A DNA stretch of 64,000 nt, taken from NCBI GenBank assembly GCA_963277665.1, contig OY728158.1, positions 599,626,818-599,690,817 of the forward strand, given 5' to 3'. Source of the stretch: Viscum album (lineage: Eukaryota; Streptophyta; Magnoliopsida; Santalales; Viscaceae). The notes beneath the pieces are model-generated. The model was not told the origin of the DNA, searched no databases, and worked only from the letters and a program-made list of their open reading frames with translations. Both the position numbers and the translations under genes were made by a program. Below are positions 11,800 through 22,300 of the stretch, one piece after another (positions within the stretch are counted from its first letter, which is position 1; every line of letters starts with the position of its first letter).

Positions 11800-12800
11800 A
11801 TGATTGATTCGGCAGGGGGAGAACCTTCAAGTCGATATGATATGTCATCGCAGGGAGGACCTTCACAATGGCGGTCATAATGGCGAGGAAAACCACGACT
11901 TCATGATGCTTCACTGCATAGAGGAGTTTTGCAGTGCACGCCCTGGGGAGGACCTCCAAGGCGTGTCGCAGCAAGGGGAGGACCTTCTGGCTGCGCAACA
12001 TTGATACAGGGAGGACCTTCACAACATACTCCATGATGGTGAGGATGACCATCTTGGCTTGACGTTTGATGTGCATCTTGGGGAGGACCTTCAGAACACA
12101 CTGTGACAAGGGTAGGACCTTCTTGTCGCTTGGGGCCAATGCGAGGAGGGCCTTCGCAATTGAGGCCGCGGTGGCGAGGACTACCATCACAGCTGCGGAA
12201 ATGGAGAGGACTACCATTACTGCTGTCGCAGGGAGAATATCTATGGGATACATCTTGGGGAGGGCCTTAAGAATGTACCGCAACGAGGGGAGGGCCTTCT
12301 CATTGTTTGAAGTCTCTACGGGGAGGACCTCCGTTATCAGGGTGGCGAGGACTACCATCATGATCTGATGCCTGGCTGTGCGGAGTGTCATTACAGCGTA
12401 ACCCCTGGGGAGGACCTTCAAGGTAGGACAAAAAAAGGGGAGGGACTTCTTGTCATGATGAGACATCACTACGGGGAGGGACTCCGTAGTTGCGACTATG
12501 ATAGCGAGGACTACTATCAAAATCTGTGGTCCCACTGCATGGAGAGTGATTGCAGTGTATACCCCAGAGAGGAACTTCAGGGTGGACCGTAGCAAGTGGA
12601 GGACCTTCTTTCTGCTTGATCTTCAGGTCACATGGAGGGTTTCCATGACTCGCATCAAAAGAGGAGCTCTCGTGATCGATCGTTATATGCCCGCGGGGGA
12701 AGCCCCCACATGTGCTATGGGGAGGACCTTCAAAGATGATGGTAGCAACATTGCGGGGAAGACCTTCATAACTGCTGCTACCACTCCCATAATATGGTAA
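11800..12800 (-). repeat. Coding tandem repeat in ORF1, about 162 bp (54 residues) per unit
   Basis: The plus-strand box GCGAGGACTACCATCA or variants recurs at about 11,878, 12,040, 12,202, 12,341 and 12,502, a spacing near 162 bp. GGGGAGGACCTTC boxes lie between. On the minus strand, in the ORF1 frame (12959-12453 and 12101-11901), this gives repeated EGPP tetrapeptides and a larger unit resembling G-(I/V)-H-C...P-C-S...DSSPRYH...(E/V)-x-PP. A period divisible by three and a frame shared with downstream ORF1 support real coding repeats. The alternative frame reading KVLP (12595-11798) is open because the repeat lacks stops in it. Confidence 0.65.
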
Positions 12801-12979
12801 TTGGTGGGCAGGGTTCTGCGCCTGCGATGTGTGTTTAGCGGCGTTGGGAACCCCAGCTTCTAGCAGAGCGGAGTCATGAACACCCCCTTTATTTTCTGAC
12901 TTCCTTCTGTGCGTTGGGGAGATTTCTTGCGGGTAGTCGGGACCATATGCTGTTGACAATGACCTTCACCTTTGGGTCC

Positions 12980-14500
12980 CTATCTAATTGGGTCCCATGA
13001 TGCCGCTGGGATACACCGACGAACATCTTGACTTTTAGTAGGGATATATGCCTTCTCTGGAGCATCCACCGTGATGGACGGGTGCCCCCCAGTTGGAACG
13101 AGTGAAGCTGCTTGATCTGGTTGCCCTTGCATCGCGGAATATGGCTGGCGACCCTCCTGGGAAGAAGCAGGGATGCAGATATACTCTAAGGCGGCTATCT
13201 CATCTCTTATATGAGTCACCTCAATTGGGGAGATGGGCTCACGGGCCCGAGTCCTTGCTTTTTCCGATGATGCAATTACATTCAGGAAAGTCTGCAATAT
13301 ATGATCTGGGATCAATACATCCTCCTCCATCATTGCTAGGATATGTAGAGAGACATTATTGGCTGGAATAGGTATGAAGGCCCATTCTAGTATCAGAGTA
13401 GGAATATCCTGCTATGGTCCTCCGGTGGTCAGTTGGTACTGACAATTCTCCTGTGTCGGGGCAGGTGAACGAATCTGCCTTTGTACCAGGATACGCTGGT
13501 TTATCTCTCCATTCGCCACCACATCGGGGTGGCAGACTTTACTTGCATCTGAAGGGAGCTGGCCCTGCATATTTTGGTTTCCCACCTTATCGAGTCGGTG
13601 GCCTTTGTTGGAGGGGAGACATGCCCGCCTATGAGTTGCCGCCACATCTGGGTGGTGAGATTTGTTGATCGCTACCATATCAGGATGGCGAGCATCAGAA
13701 GCAACTGCTAGAAGCTGGTCCTGCAGGCTCCAGGTCGCCACCACGTCAAGCTGGTGGGCTTTACGACCCTGGGCAGGGATAGGTGCCTGCCGGGTAAGTG
13801 CCGTCCTACGTGAGCGACGAGCTTGATGGAGCTTGGTGGGGATGCGCGCCGACTCGTATTAGGCCGCCACGTCGGGATGGCAGGCTCGAGAGGAGCGAAC
13901 AGGTGTAGGTGCATTTTTGTGGTACGTCTCCATGGCTGGGAAGCGGAGCTCCTCCTCAGGGACCAGGGTGATGACCAGTCCTTGATTGTATGTATGCCAC
14001 CCTCGTTGGGCGGTCCGAGGGGCCAGAGCTCGGGGAGCGTGGGCCTGAATCCTTGGGGAAACATCCTCCTCGGTGCGAGGATGTCGAGTCACGATGTGAC
14101 CATGATGACTCCTTCTGGTGGGGGCCTTGGAGCAGAACCCCCGTTCAGCAGGGATGAAGTCCTCAGCATCAACCTCATCTGCCTCCCTAAGATAAGGGAG
14201 GTACGCATTATCCCGTTCCGGGGAGAGACTCCCGAAATGGTTTGAGATGGAAACAGGGTCCGTCTGGATCTACCTTTGCGGCCACTGCTGGGTAGGTGAC
14301 CGACGAGTTCTGGCAGACTGAAGGGTGTGTATGGCCGCCTCCACCGTTGGGAGAGTACCATTCACGTGGTACTCTCAGATCAGCGTGTCCGAGACCCAGC
14401 GTTGAAGTCGCTGGGTGGGTGACGGGGTCCTCTGTAGGTGAGGATGTCCAGTCCTTGCGTTGTTGGAAGCGCGCACTTGTGAGTTCCTTTACGATGCCAT
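12980..14500 (-). pseudogene. N-terminal part of E1 ORF1 with HPDVAA repeats
   Basis: An ATG at 14500-14498 opens a minus-strand frame (MAS...) lying 30 bases after a splice-acceptor-like TTTTTCTTACAG. The frame runs with a handful of stops through 14092-13859, 13744-13412 and 13333-12980. Between about 13,880 and 13,510 an octapeptide like (A/C/H)HPDVAA recurs at least six times, several copies degenerate, encoded by a GCCACNTCGGGGTGGC-like repeat. The last stretch includes MMEEDVLIPDHILQTFLNVI, a likely helical region. No known domain recognised. A frameshift near 12,970 joins it to the EGPP-repeat part. Confidence 0.5.
14351..14376. repeat. Perfect 10-bp inverted repeat within ORF1
   Basis: GAGAGTACCA, a six-base loop TTCACG, then TGGTACTCTC. 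The loop and right arm include CACGTGG. It lies inside ORF1, so it may be chance or an RNA hairpin near the 5' end of the E1 transcript. Confidence 0.5.
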
Positions 14501-14822
14501 TGGATCGAAGGGAGTTCTGAAGATAGTATCTGTAAGAAAAATATTTAACAAGTACACAGAGAAAACACGTCAAAGCAGAATCTCATGATCCCAAGCATAA
14601 TTAGTGACCTTTCTTGGCCCTCCTTATGAGTTTAAGGGGGCACAGGGTGAGATTAGGTTAAATCTGTCTTGTTTGATTAAAGATTCACGTCAGGTTCACC
14701 ATTTTTGTTTCAGGTTTCAGTCTCGAAACGCCCAGCGGTTCTGTATCCGATGACGCGTGGACCTGCTTTCCAAAGGCAGGGGTTCGCCGGATGGTCTGGC
14801 CATCGACACTTAAGAACTTACA
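14501..14822 (-). other. E1 leader between the 5' LTR and ORF1, with acceptor-like site
   Basis: On the minus strand this stretch ends with TTTTTCTTACAG (14541-14530), a good 3' splice site, 30 bases before the ORF1 ATG. Spliced leaders are known in Ogre-type elements. I did not find a convincing GTAAG donor upstream, so splicing is only possible. A block at 14,665-14,822 (CTTTCCAAAGGCA and the surrounding GAAACGCCC and ACTTAAGAAC boxes) recurs at 57,340-57,487. Confidence 0.4.
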
Positions 14823-15997
14823 TTGGTCGATAGGATGGGAAGTCGGGCTCATCACACCCTTTTGGGGGGAAATTATTGTCTGTTCCAGGACTCTCTTATA
14901 GATTTAAGACGTATTAATATGTTCGCGAATCTTTGGTTTATACCCAAACATAGTATCCATTGGGTTTTTCCAGGTTGGAAATGGTCAGCTGAACGCAGGG
15001 ACTCAAAATCATTTACTCTCGAGGTTTACCATCCCTCATTGGGTTAATGACCCCAAGGAGTCTGGACTCACTGAGGCGGCACAAGGAGTGGCGCGGTGAG
15101 CCGATGTGAGGATAGTCGGATCGACCGGTTGTTGGGCTTGAACCTTAGGGAGGCTTCCTGCATACCCTGCTTAGGAGGCAGTGATAAAAGTCCACGTAGT
15201 TTGCAAATATAGTTTAACGTCCTGCTGGACGAGGTTGGAACTCGACGTGAATAAACGACCGAGTGGTGGGCTTGATCCTCGTGGAGGCTTCCTACGTACC
15301 ATGCCTTGACATGGATCAAAGTCCCCATAGTTCTCTTTGTGGGGCTTACACACTGAGGAGGCCCATAAGAGGATGTCATGGTCGATGCTTACTCTAAGCC
15401 CACCTGCATCTTTCTCAGTGTGAGAAACAAGGGACAACAAGGATCAGACGATCACGTCGTGAAAGGTGCGTCCGTGAGAAGTGGAGTAGGGCTTATGCAT
15501 GGAGCGGCCCAGGCGACAAAGCACAGCGGGAGAGGGAAAGGGGGTGCTCTTGTGCCCATCTCCTCTCTTGCAGTGCATGAGGGATTCCTTCTTATGGTTA
15601 TTTTACTACCCCCGAGGAGCCCTTAATAAGAGTAGGGGTAGAATAGGGGACTCCCAAGCTCAGACTCCACATTACCGTGGGAATGTGAACCCAGGAATGC
15701 TTCGGGAATTTGCTCAAGGGTCAGGGAAACCCCTTCACCACTACTTACAGTGGGTATGTGAACTCAAAGTGGTGATATGATGCACCTGAAGGTTACACTA
15801 CACGGGTCCGGCGGCTCTGGTGGAGGCCTCGGCTCGGGGCCGATGAGCAGGACAATGAGGAGGTTGTGGAGGATCAGACCAGATTGGAAGGATTTTATCT
15901 AGCTCGGGGAACGGGAACTCCAAAGGCTCTGAGGGGCCACACGTATGAAGGAGTGGTGGTTCCCTTCACGTAGGAAGGTGATACGCGGCTGGAAAAT

Positions 15998-16140
15998 CCA
16001 TCCACGAACCAGGGTGGTCCGCGGACTGAGGGGCATCCCACGAACTAGGGTGGTCTGCGGACTAACGAGCATCCCGCGAACGAGGGTGGTTCGCGGCTTC
16101 AAGTTCAATCCGCGAACCAGGGTGGTTCGCAGAGGGTTCC
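15998..16140. repeat. Hairpin minisatellite in the E1 LTR, 36-42 bp units
   Basis: Four to five units each contain CGCGAACC (or CACGAACC), a five-base AGGGT loop, and GGTTCGCG or GGTCCGCG. Each unit core is therefore a near-perfect hairpin, best seen at about 16,112-16,134. Both strands stay open through the array (plus: PRTRVVRG repeats; minus: RTTLVRG repeats), which follows from the repeat composition rather than coding. Confidence 0.75.
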
Positions 16141-16875
16141 ATACGGGCAGTGGCGGACAAGGGCGGCTCCAGTCGGGGGTTCGTCGGTTGAGGCTTCGCC
16201 CACGTAGGAGGGTGCTATGCGGTGCGGCGGATGGGAAAAGAGGCATTAACTCCCTGGTCCGTGGGGAATTCATCCACGGAGGGGGTATGGTTCGTGGTTT
16301 TCCTTCTTTTTGTTATTTTAGGTTCGCGGTTCACCAAGTTATTATGCGTTTTCCAATTCCTTATTAATTCGTATACCTGCTGTGATTTTCGAATGGGAAT
16401 TTCGCTGTTTGTAAAATCCTAAGCCTTCCTTCGATCGATATCCTTCCGAATCTCCAATCCCTATGAATCTGATCTCTATTCCCGTCCCCCTCCGTCTGAT
16501 TTCATAGAGTGGGGAAAGAGATGTATCTATGGCCACGCGGAACCTTTTGCGGAGGCCCATGACCAAAAACCCAGTTTACAGCTGACTCGGTCAATCTTTA
16601 ATTCGCGGTGGGTATTGAGTGCTCCCCCCCCCCCCCGCGAATGGAACACAGATAGTGATTCGTGGCCGCGGAAGGTTCCGCCTCCATTCCGCGAACGACA
16701 GCGGATGCGGCTTGAACCGGTCAACGTGGTCCATGGTGGGGGAAGTTCATGATAGTGAACCAGATCGACGCCCGTCCTGCCTCGCGACCACGGAGGATCT
16801 CTGCCTCCATTTGATGAACGACGATGGTTCGTGGTGGGGGTGCTTCGTGGGGCCTGGCCGCGTCGCGTTTTCATG

Positions 16876-16897
16876 GGACCGGTCTGCAGACCGGTCC
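16876..16897. repeat. Perfect 22-bp palindrome in the E1 LTR
   Basis: Half-site GGACCGGTCTG is followed directly by its reverse complement. It lies about 135 bp inside the presumed outer end of the LTR, that is, in U3, where regulatory sites are expected. Confidence 0.85.
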
Positions 16898-17037
16898 TTC
16901 TTGTGTCCCTTCTTTGAATTTTCTCTATTATTTTCCCCAATTATTTGGGGGATTTGGGTAGAATCTCTTTTGTGGATTTTTCAGGACCCTACAGGTCTGA
17001 TAGGGAAATATGGTTGTCTTGGGAATATACCATAGTG

Positions 17038-19350
17038 GGGGAACTTATAGGAAATGGGGATATGGGAATATTAGGCTTGTGCCTTAAAAAATCATCCTAC
17101 ATATCCTATTATAGACAAGAATAAGTGCACATATAGTTCAAGTTCCATAGTTTATGGTTATATGATGATATAATACCATGTAGTTTAGCATAATGTGGTA
17201 AGGATGTTGTCAAAAAGATATAAATTGTGTAACTAGGACATTAACAACATAGCTTAATATCATTTTGTAGGGATTTTGATGGATGCCTCAAGCGTACTGT
17301 TGAAATGATAAAACAAAATCTCTAATCCCATGTGATTTATTCTTGGTGTGAGAAACCAGATATATGGGGACATCAATCATGATGCATGAATTATTGTAGA
17401 AAATAATGACCATTAAAGAAGTTTTCATAGAGGATAGGGCTCTATGAAGAAAAGCTAGGGATTACACATTAGAGATTCCAAGAGGAAATATGTTTTTTTG
17501 GGTTTACACCTAAGGAGGATGCCCATCATTGATATATTTTATTTATGATAATGACATAATCCACATAAATCTCTAAGCCCATATGAGTCATGTACAGTGT
17601 GAGAAATAAGAGATAATGTAAATTCAAGCACATTTCATAAGTGGATTGGGATGGAACATACACTTGGAGAGGAGTCTCAATGTGAGATATCCATTTCTTT
17701 ATCAATGTTATGTCTAATATGAACCATCTTGGGTCTAATGGGAACTATATTAGGTCTCACATTGGAAAGGAATCCCATCACACTATCTTTCAGATTGTTT
17801 TTAGGATCGGGGAGAGATTGACATAGGAGTTGTATGGTATCCTGTAAGAAATACTAGGGGATTACTCCTGGAGGGATTCCATATATAGAATGGACAAATA
17901 GATATAGAATAAATCCATCATCAATCCTGGGGAAACCACTATATAATCATCCTAATAGGGTCCATCATTAACAGAGGGATCCACACTATGATCACCCTTG
18001 AGGGTTCCATCTCCATGACATGAAAACATGCATCCTAGTTTTAGCAAGGTAATCTATGATTTAATGGGTTAATGGTAGTCTTAATACCCTAAACATGGGA
18101 TTCAGGTGGCCTTGGAGGAGGTTTTATGTTGGATTTCTTGGAGTTTTAACATTACTAAAGGGTAGAATTGGAGGTCCTCTAATCCAAATCATCACAATAT
18201 AAATGGTCAGAGCTTGGAAAAGTTCATGAATAGTTTGGAAATTTCTTAAATAGGGGGATTTTACAAATATTCACCTCACAAATAGGCTTCAGTGTGGTCG
18301 GTTCAATTTCCATGTACTCGGCTCTACTGGGTTCCATTGTCGCATGGTCAATTTGACTACCACATGTGTGAATATATTATTTCATGGTCTACATGGACAC
18401 TTTGTAGAATAATACATTGTCTAATCGGATCCTTCATTGTTATATCATTTTTCATGTGGTCGACTCATATACAACATGGTTGGATCAACCACTATGTGCC
18501 CAACTCTACCTCATGTGCATAGGTATTCCCTGTTTTGGACGAATGTGAGGAGAATTTATAGAAGGGGGAATTATAAAATCCTATTTCAATCTCCTTATTT
18601 TCTCAATGACTTCCTATGTATATATTTTTAGAAAAGTATTTTGGTATTTATAGAGACCATAGAGTTGGTGGATTCCCAAAATATATGGATATTATGAAAC
18701 ATAGCCAAGATGAGTCCCCAGAAGAACCTTGTAGAAATTCAAGAAATCTTCCCATTATTGTTTGGCTGGACAAGATGGTGGGTAAATTACTACATAAAGC
18801 AACATGAATGATGCTCCATCACTATATGGTTAGACCATTAAGTGAACCTATAGGCCAGATAAAGTGTTTTTGATTGATTATTTTTCTCCACATAGTTGAA
18901 CTATGATGTGAGATGAGAAACCTTACAGAGCATCTTTCACTGATGCTCCATCGTTGTATGGTAAAACCACAAGATAGGCCAAGAAACCTCACAAACCTTT
19001 GGTCCCATGATCATAGGTCTTGGGGACCTAAAAAATTTCTCAATTCCCTTTTCATTTCTTCCAAAATACTTATCCAAATCTTTGAAATCATGTTTTTCTT
19101 GATTTGTTGATAAATATTTGATACTTTCTTCTTTGAATGTGTAACCCCCCTAAAAATTGGTTCCATTCAAGATAATTTGGATTCAATTTTTAGTATGTGA
19201 AAAAATCCTATTAATTTACATATGGTTCATTATTTGGTGGTACCCTATTAATAGGTGATATGTCCCCATTCATTTTTAATTTTCCTCATGAATCCAAGGC
19301 CTTGAAATCCATGTATTTTTTTTGGAGAATTCAGATCTTCTACATACTCA
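17038..19350 (-). mobile_element. LTR remnant of an older E1-like element (E2), truncated by the E1 insertion
   Basis: AT-shifted but recognisable LTR sequence. CATCCTACATATCC at 17,090 matches the CCTACGTATC boxes at 15,290 and 58,400. A CTCTAAGCCCATATGAGTCA box with GTGAGAAATAAG at 17,572 matches 58,484. A minus-strand TATA box, CTATAAATACC (18653-18643), lies about 1,070 bp from that box, against about 1,050 bp to the equivalent TATA box at 59,531. The LTR enters mid-sequence at about 17,040, as expected if E1 had inserted into it. A degenerate minisatellite (CATGGTC / ACCACATGTG boxes) lies at 18,290-18,520, and a short duplication (GATGCTCCATC) at 18,812 and 18,943. Right end approximate. 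Confidence 0.4.
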
Positions 19351-22300
19351 TGATCTTGTTTACATACTCAATAAAAACCTATCAAGGAATTTTCCATGTA
19401 TTCTAATTCATGTTTCATGTGGTCAAAGAAGCGGATTTGTGGGTTGGACTTAGAGAGAGTTTCTTTGAAAGTTTTTGAACAATTTTTTTTCACTATAACT
19501 CAAAATGATTGAATTTTTTGATCCCCCCATTTATTTTCTTTTTGCAAAGATAATGACCCTATAATGGTTTCTCAAGATGCTATTATGAGGTGGACTAAAA
19601 TGGGAGACAAAATTGATATCTCCGAACACTGTATTGTTACCCCACATCATATTTGATTAGATAAATATGAATTTATTATCTAGGTTCGTACATGGTACCC
19701 ATATATTGTTTTGGTATGTCAGATTATTTACTCATTACATCACCCTAAACTATAAACTATTTAGTCAACTAGATTCTTCATAATCAAAAGGATCCTTGGG
19801 AAAAAATTTCCTCAAAGGATCATTTTATATAGGAATATGCATTAGAAAGGAATAATTTATGGTATCATCACTTATCTTGGACCTATTCATCTACTCGAGT
19901 ATGAACACATACACCATTTATATGATGCATGAATAAGATGGGATAAAACTCTAAAAAATGAAAATTAACAGTGAATATACAATTTTAGGAGATATATATG
20001 TTGAATTTATCTCTCCTGACTCAACATTGGATAACCCATAAAGGAAACCTCCATTAGAAAAAAATGTTTTTCAATATGGAAATGTCCATTATGAAGAAAT
20101 ACCTTTACTCAATGATATAAATTTCAATTAGTAATTGGGATAAAAATTTCATTAATATTACTTCCCAAGAGCCATAAGAAAAAAGGACAAGGACTTGTCC
20201 ATCCCAGGATCCTTGTGGTCTTCCTAGGGAATATCAACTAATACTAGAAGAATAAAATTACATCGACTGGGGTTTGGAAGTCATCCTTGGAGTTGATAAA
20301 CTCATCCATTTGGAAGGGTTACTTATGATGTTCATATGTGGATACCAACTCTAAATGAAGGAGTTTAAGGATGAAGTTATAGTAGGGTAATTCAAAAGAG
20401 AATCCTAGTTGGCCTCATAGAGGTGGATGATCCTAAGGGTTATAATATTTCCCATGTTTTATCACATTATTAGGAATATTTACTATGGGAAGGATCCCCT
20501 CAGAATCACAGGTCAATTTCAAGTTCCCTAAGGTTGAATTGCATCTCATATAAGGTCTATTAGTCTCTCTTCAACCAATAGATCCCAGGTGCAAGATTCT
20601 AACATTATTGTTTCTTTCTATGTGGGGTCAGACCATCTAAGTCGAAGGGTAAGGATGTCAAAGATATGTTGAATCATCATAAATAGTTTACTTTCACACT
20701 ATTCTATATTCCCAAAAACATTATTACATAAAGCGCACCCCACATCGATGGAGAAATGGAATAATTGATATCTCTATAGGATAGTGTGTTGGATGTAAGA
20801 ATTAATGAGGAGATTATCTATGAAGGATATATTCCTTGATGATTTAGTTTTAAATTACATTACATTCAGAAGAGGTGTCCTTCTCCTCCATGAAACGTGT
20901 GATAATAAAGGAACCTATGGTTGATCAACAATTTTTTATAATGCTTACACATAAAGATATAAAAACTTATATCATCATGTTGCCTTATGATGCTGATACT
21001 GATCTTGTAACTGATTGTGGCCAATTATGAATATGGTCTTACATTTATGGGATTTTTTATAGGACCTTTCTTCAACCAATAGGGTTTCCAGTGGATGAGG
21101 CATATGAATAAGGATAGGTTCTGGTATTAGCATATGGACCAGTGGTGGCAGGAAGATATGTAGCAAGAGAGAGTACTAGAGAAGAAAATTGTCCTAAAGG
21201 GGGAGTCTTTCTAGGTAATCATCTTGATTTTATCCCTAATAAGTGCGTTGATCATGTGTTGATGAATTTGGTACGACACATAGGAACTCCTCCTTTAATA
21301 ATTAGGGTGATTCCTAAGCCAAGGGTAACTAACAAATGGTCCATTACTTCCTATGTAACCTATTTGGATGATTCGATGGAATGTGATTCCTATAGGTGTA
21401 TCTATATACTATAGAAGACTAGAAATATATTCAGAAGGGAGAGATAAAGATATAAGTTTGATGGGTTTAGGTTCATATTTTCACCAAATAACATTTCCTG
21501 GGTATTTCATCCTAATAAGGCGAGCTGTCACCTCTAGGACAGTGAGGCCACCATCCACTAGATTAATGGTAGGATCAGTTACTCAACACGAATGTCTATG
21601 ATGATTGATCCTCAATTCATAAATAATGAGGAGAATAATTTTATCTAGATCACACAATAAATGGTAATAGATTTTATTTACATTAATGTCTAGGTGGATC
21701 CTTATTTTGTTTACTGGAATGCACCATGATATCTTCCGGGTACCAAAAAAACACTTATTCATATCTTCTCCAACGTACTCTGCTTAGGCCACACTGATAG
21801 GTGATTATTCTAATCTTAAAATAGATGTTATGGTGGAAGGATATTCGAATGTATCTAAAAAAATATAGGTTGGGTGAACAAATAATTATATATATCTACT
21901 CATATTTCAATTCATTTTTTGATTCAACTAGGGGCTGGCCAAAATCACATGAGAACAAGGCCATCAAATTCTTGGAATCGTGTCACCAAAAAGACTTCCA
22001 GGAGTATGATGACTCTCTAGTCCCAATTTAAACAAAATTCATTCTCCCATATTGATGCATCAATTGTCATCCATATCGATATGAGACCAATATAGGGCCT
22101 TTTTGAGTCATCATTCATCAATAATATGGGTATGATACTATTAGATGATGATACATGAATCCTTGACCATGAGGTACTCACCCCTTAGGTGTAAAAAACC
22201 CTTACCCCTTCAATAGGGATCTCTATGATAACAACACCTGAGGGATAGGAGGAATATGAATATTATGAGGACCCCAATATGGGTTCATATCCAGATGATT

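Larger units (their letters stand above)
14823..17032 (-). mobile_element. Putative 5' LTR of E1
   Basis: On the plus strand it would run from TGGTCGATAGG (14823) to GGGAATATACCA (17032), so on the minus strand it begins TGG and ends CCA. The inner end is marked by the leader. The outer end coincides with an abrupt drop in GC and CpG at about 17,035. Parts match two older relatives: TGGTCGATAGGATGGG at 14,823 with 57,484, and CTCTAAGCCCA...GTGAGAAACAAG at 15,393 with 17,572 and 58,484. Inside are a hairpin minisatellite (about 16,000-16,140), a 13-C run (16624-16636) and a 22-bp palindrome. The partner LTR would lie beyond position 1, so the boundaries cannot be confirmed here. Confidence 0.4.

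Noticed and set aside
11798..12595. 265-residue open frame with KVLP repeats
   Set aside because: The EGPP frame joins with the rest of ORF1; this frame is open only because the DNA repeat lacks stops in it.
14740..14815. Possible primer binding site or tRNA-like fold around CTTTCCAAAGGCAGGGGTTCG
   Set aside because: It does not match the 3' end of any tRNA I can name, and the decayed copy at 57.4 kb does not keep the fold. No primer binding site is claimed for E1.
15945..16367. 140-residue plus-strand ORF with PRTRVVRG repeats
   Set aside because: Explained by the hairpin minisatellite; the minus strand is equally open and it lies in an LTR.
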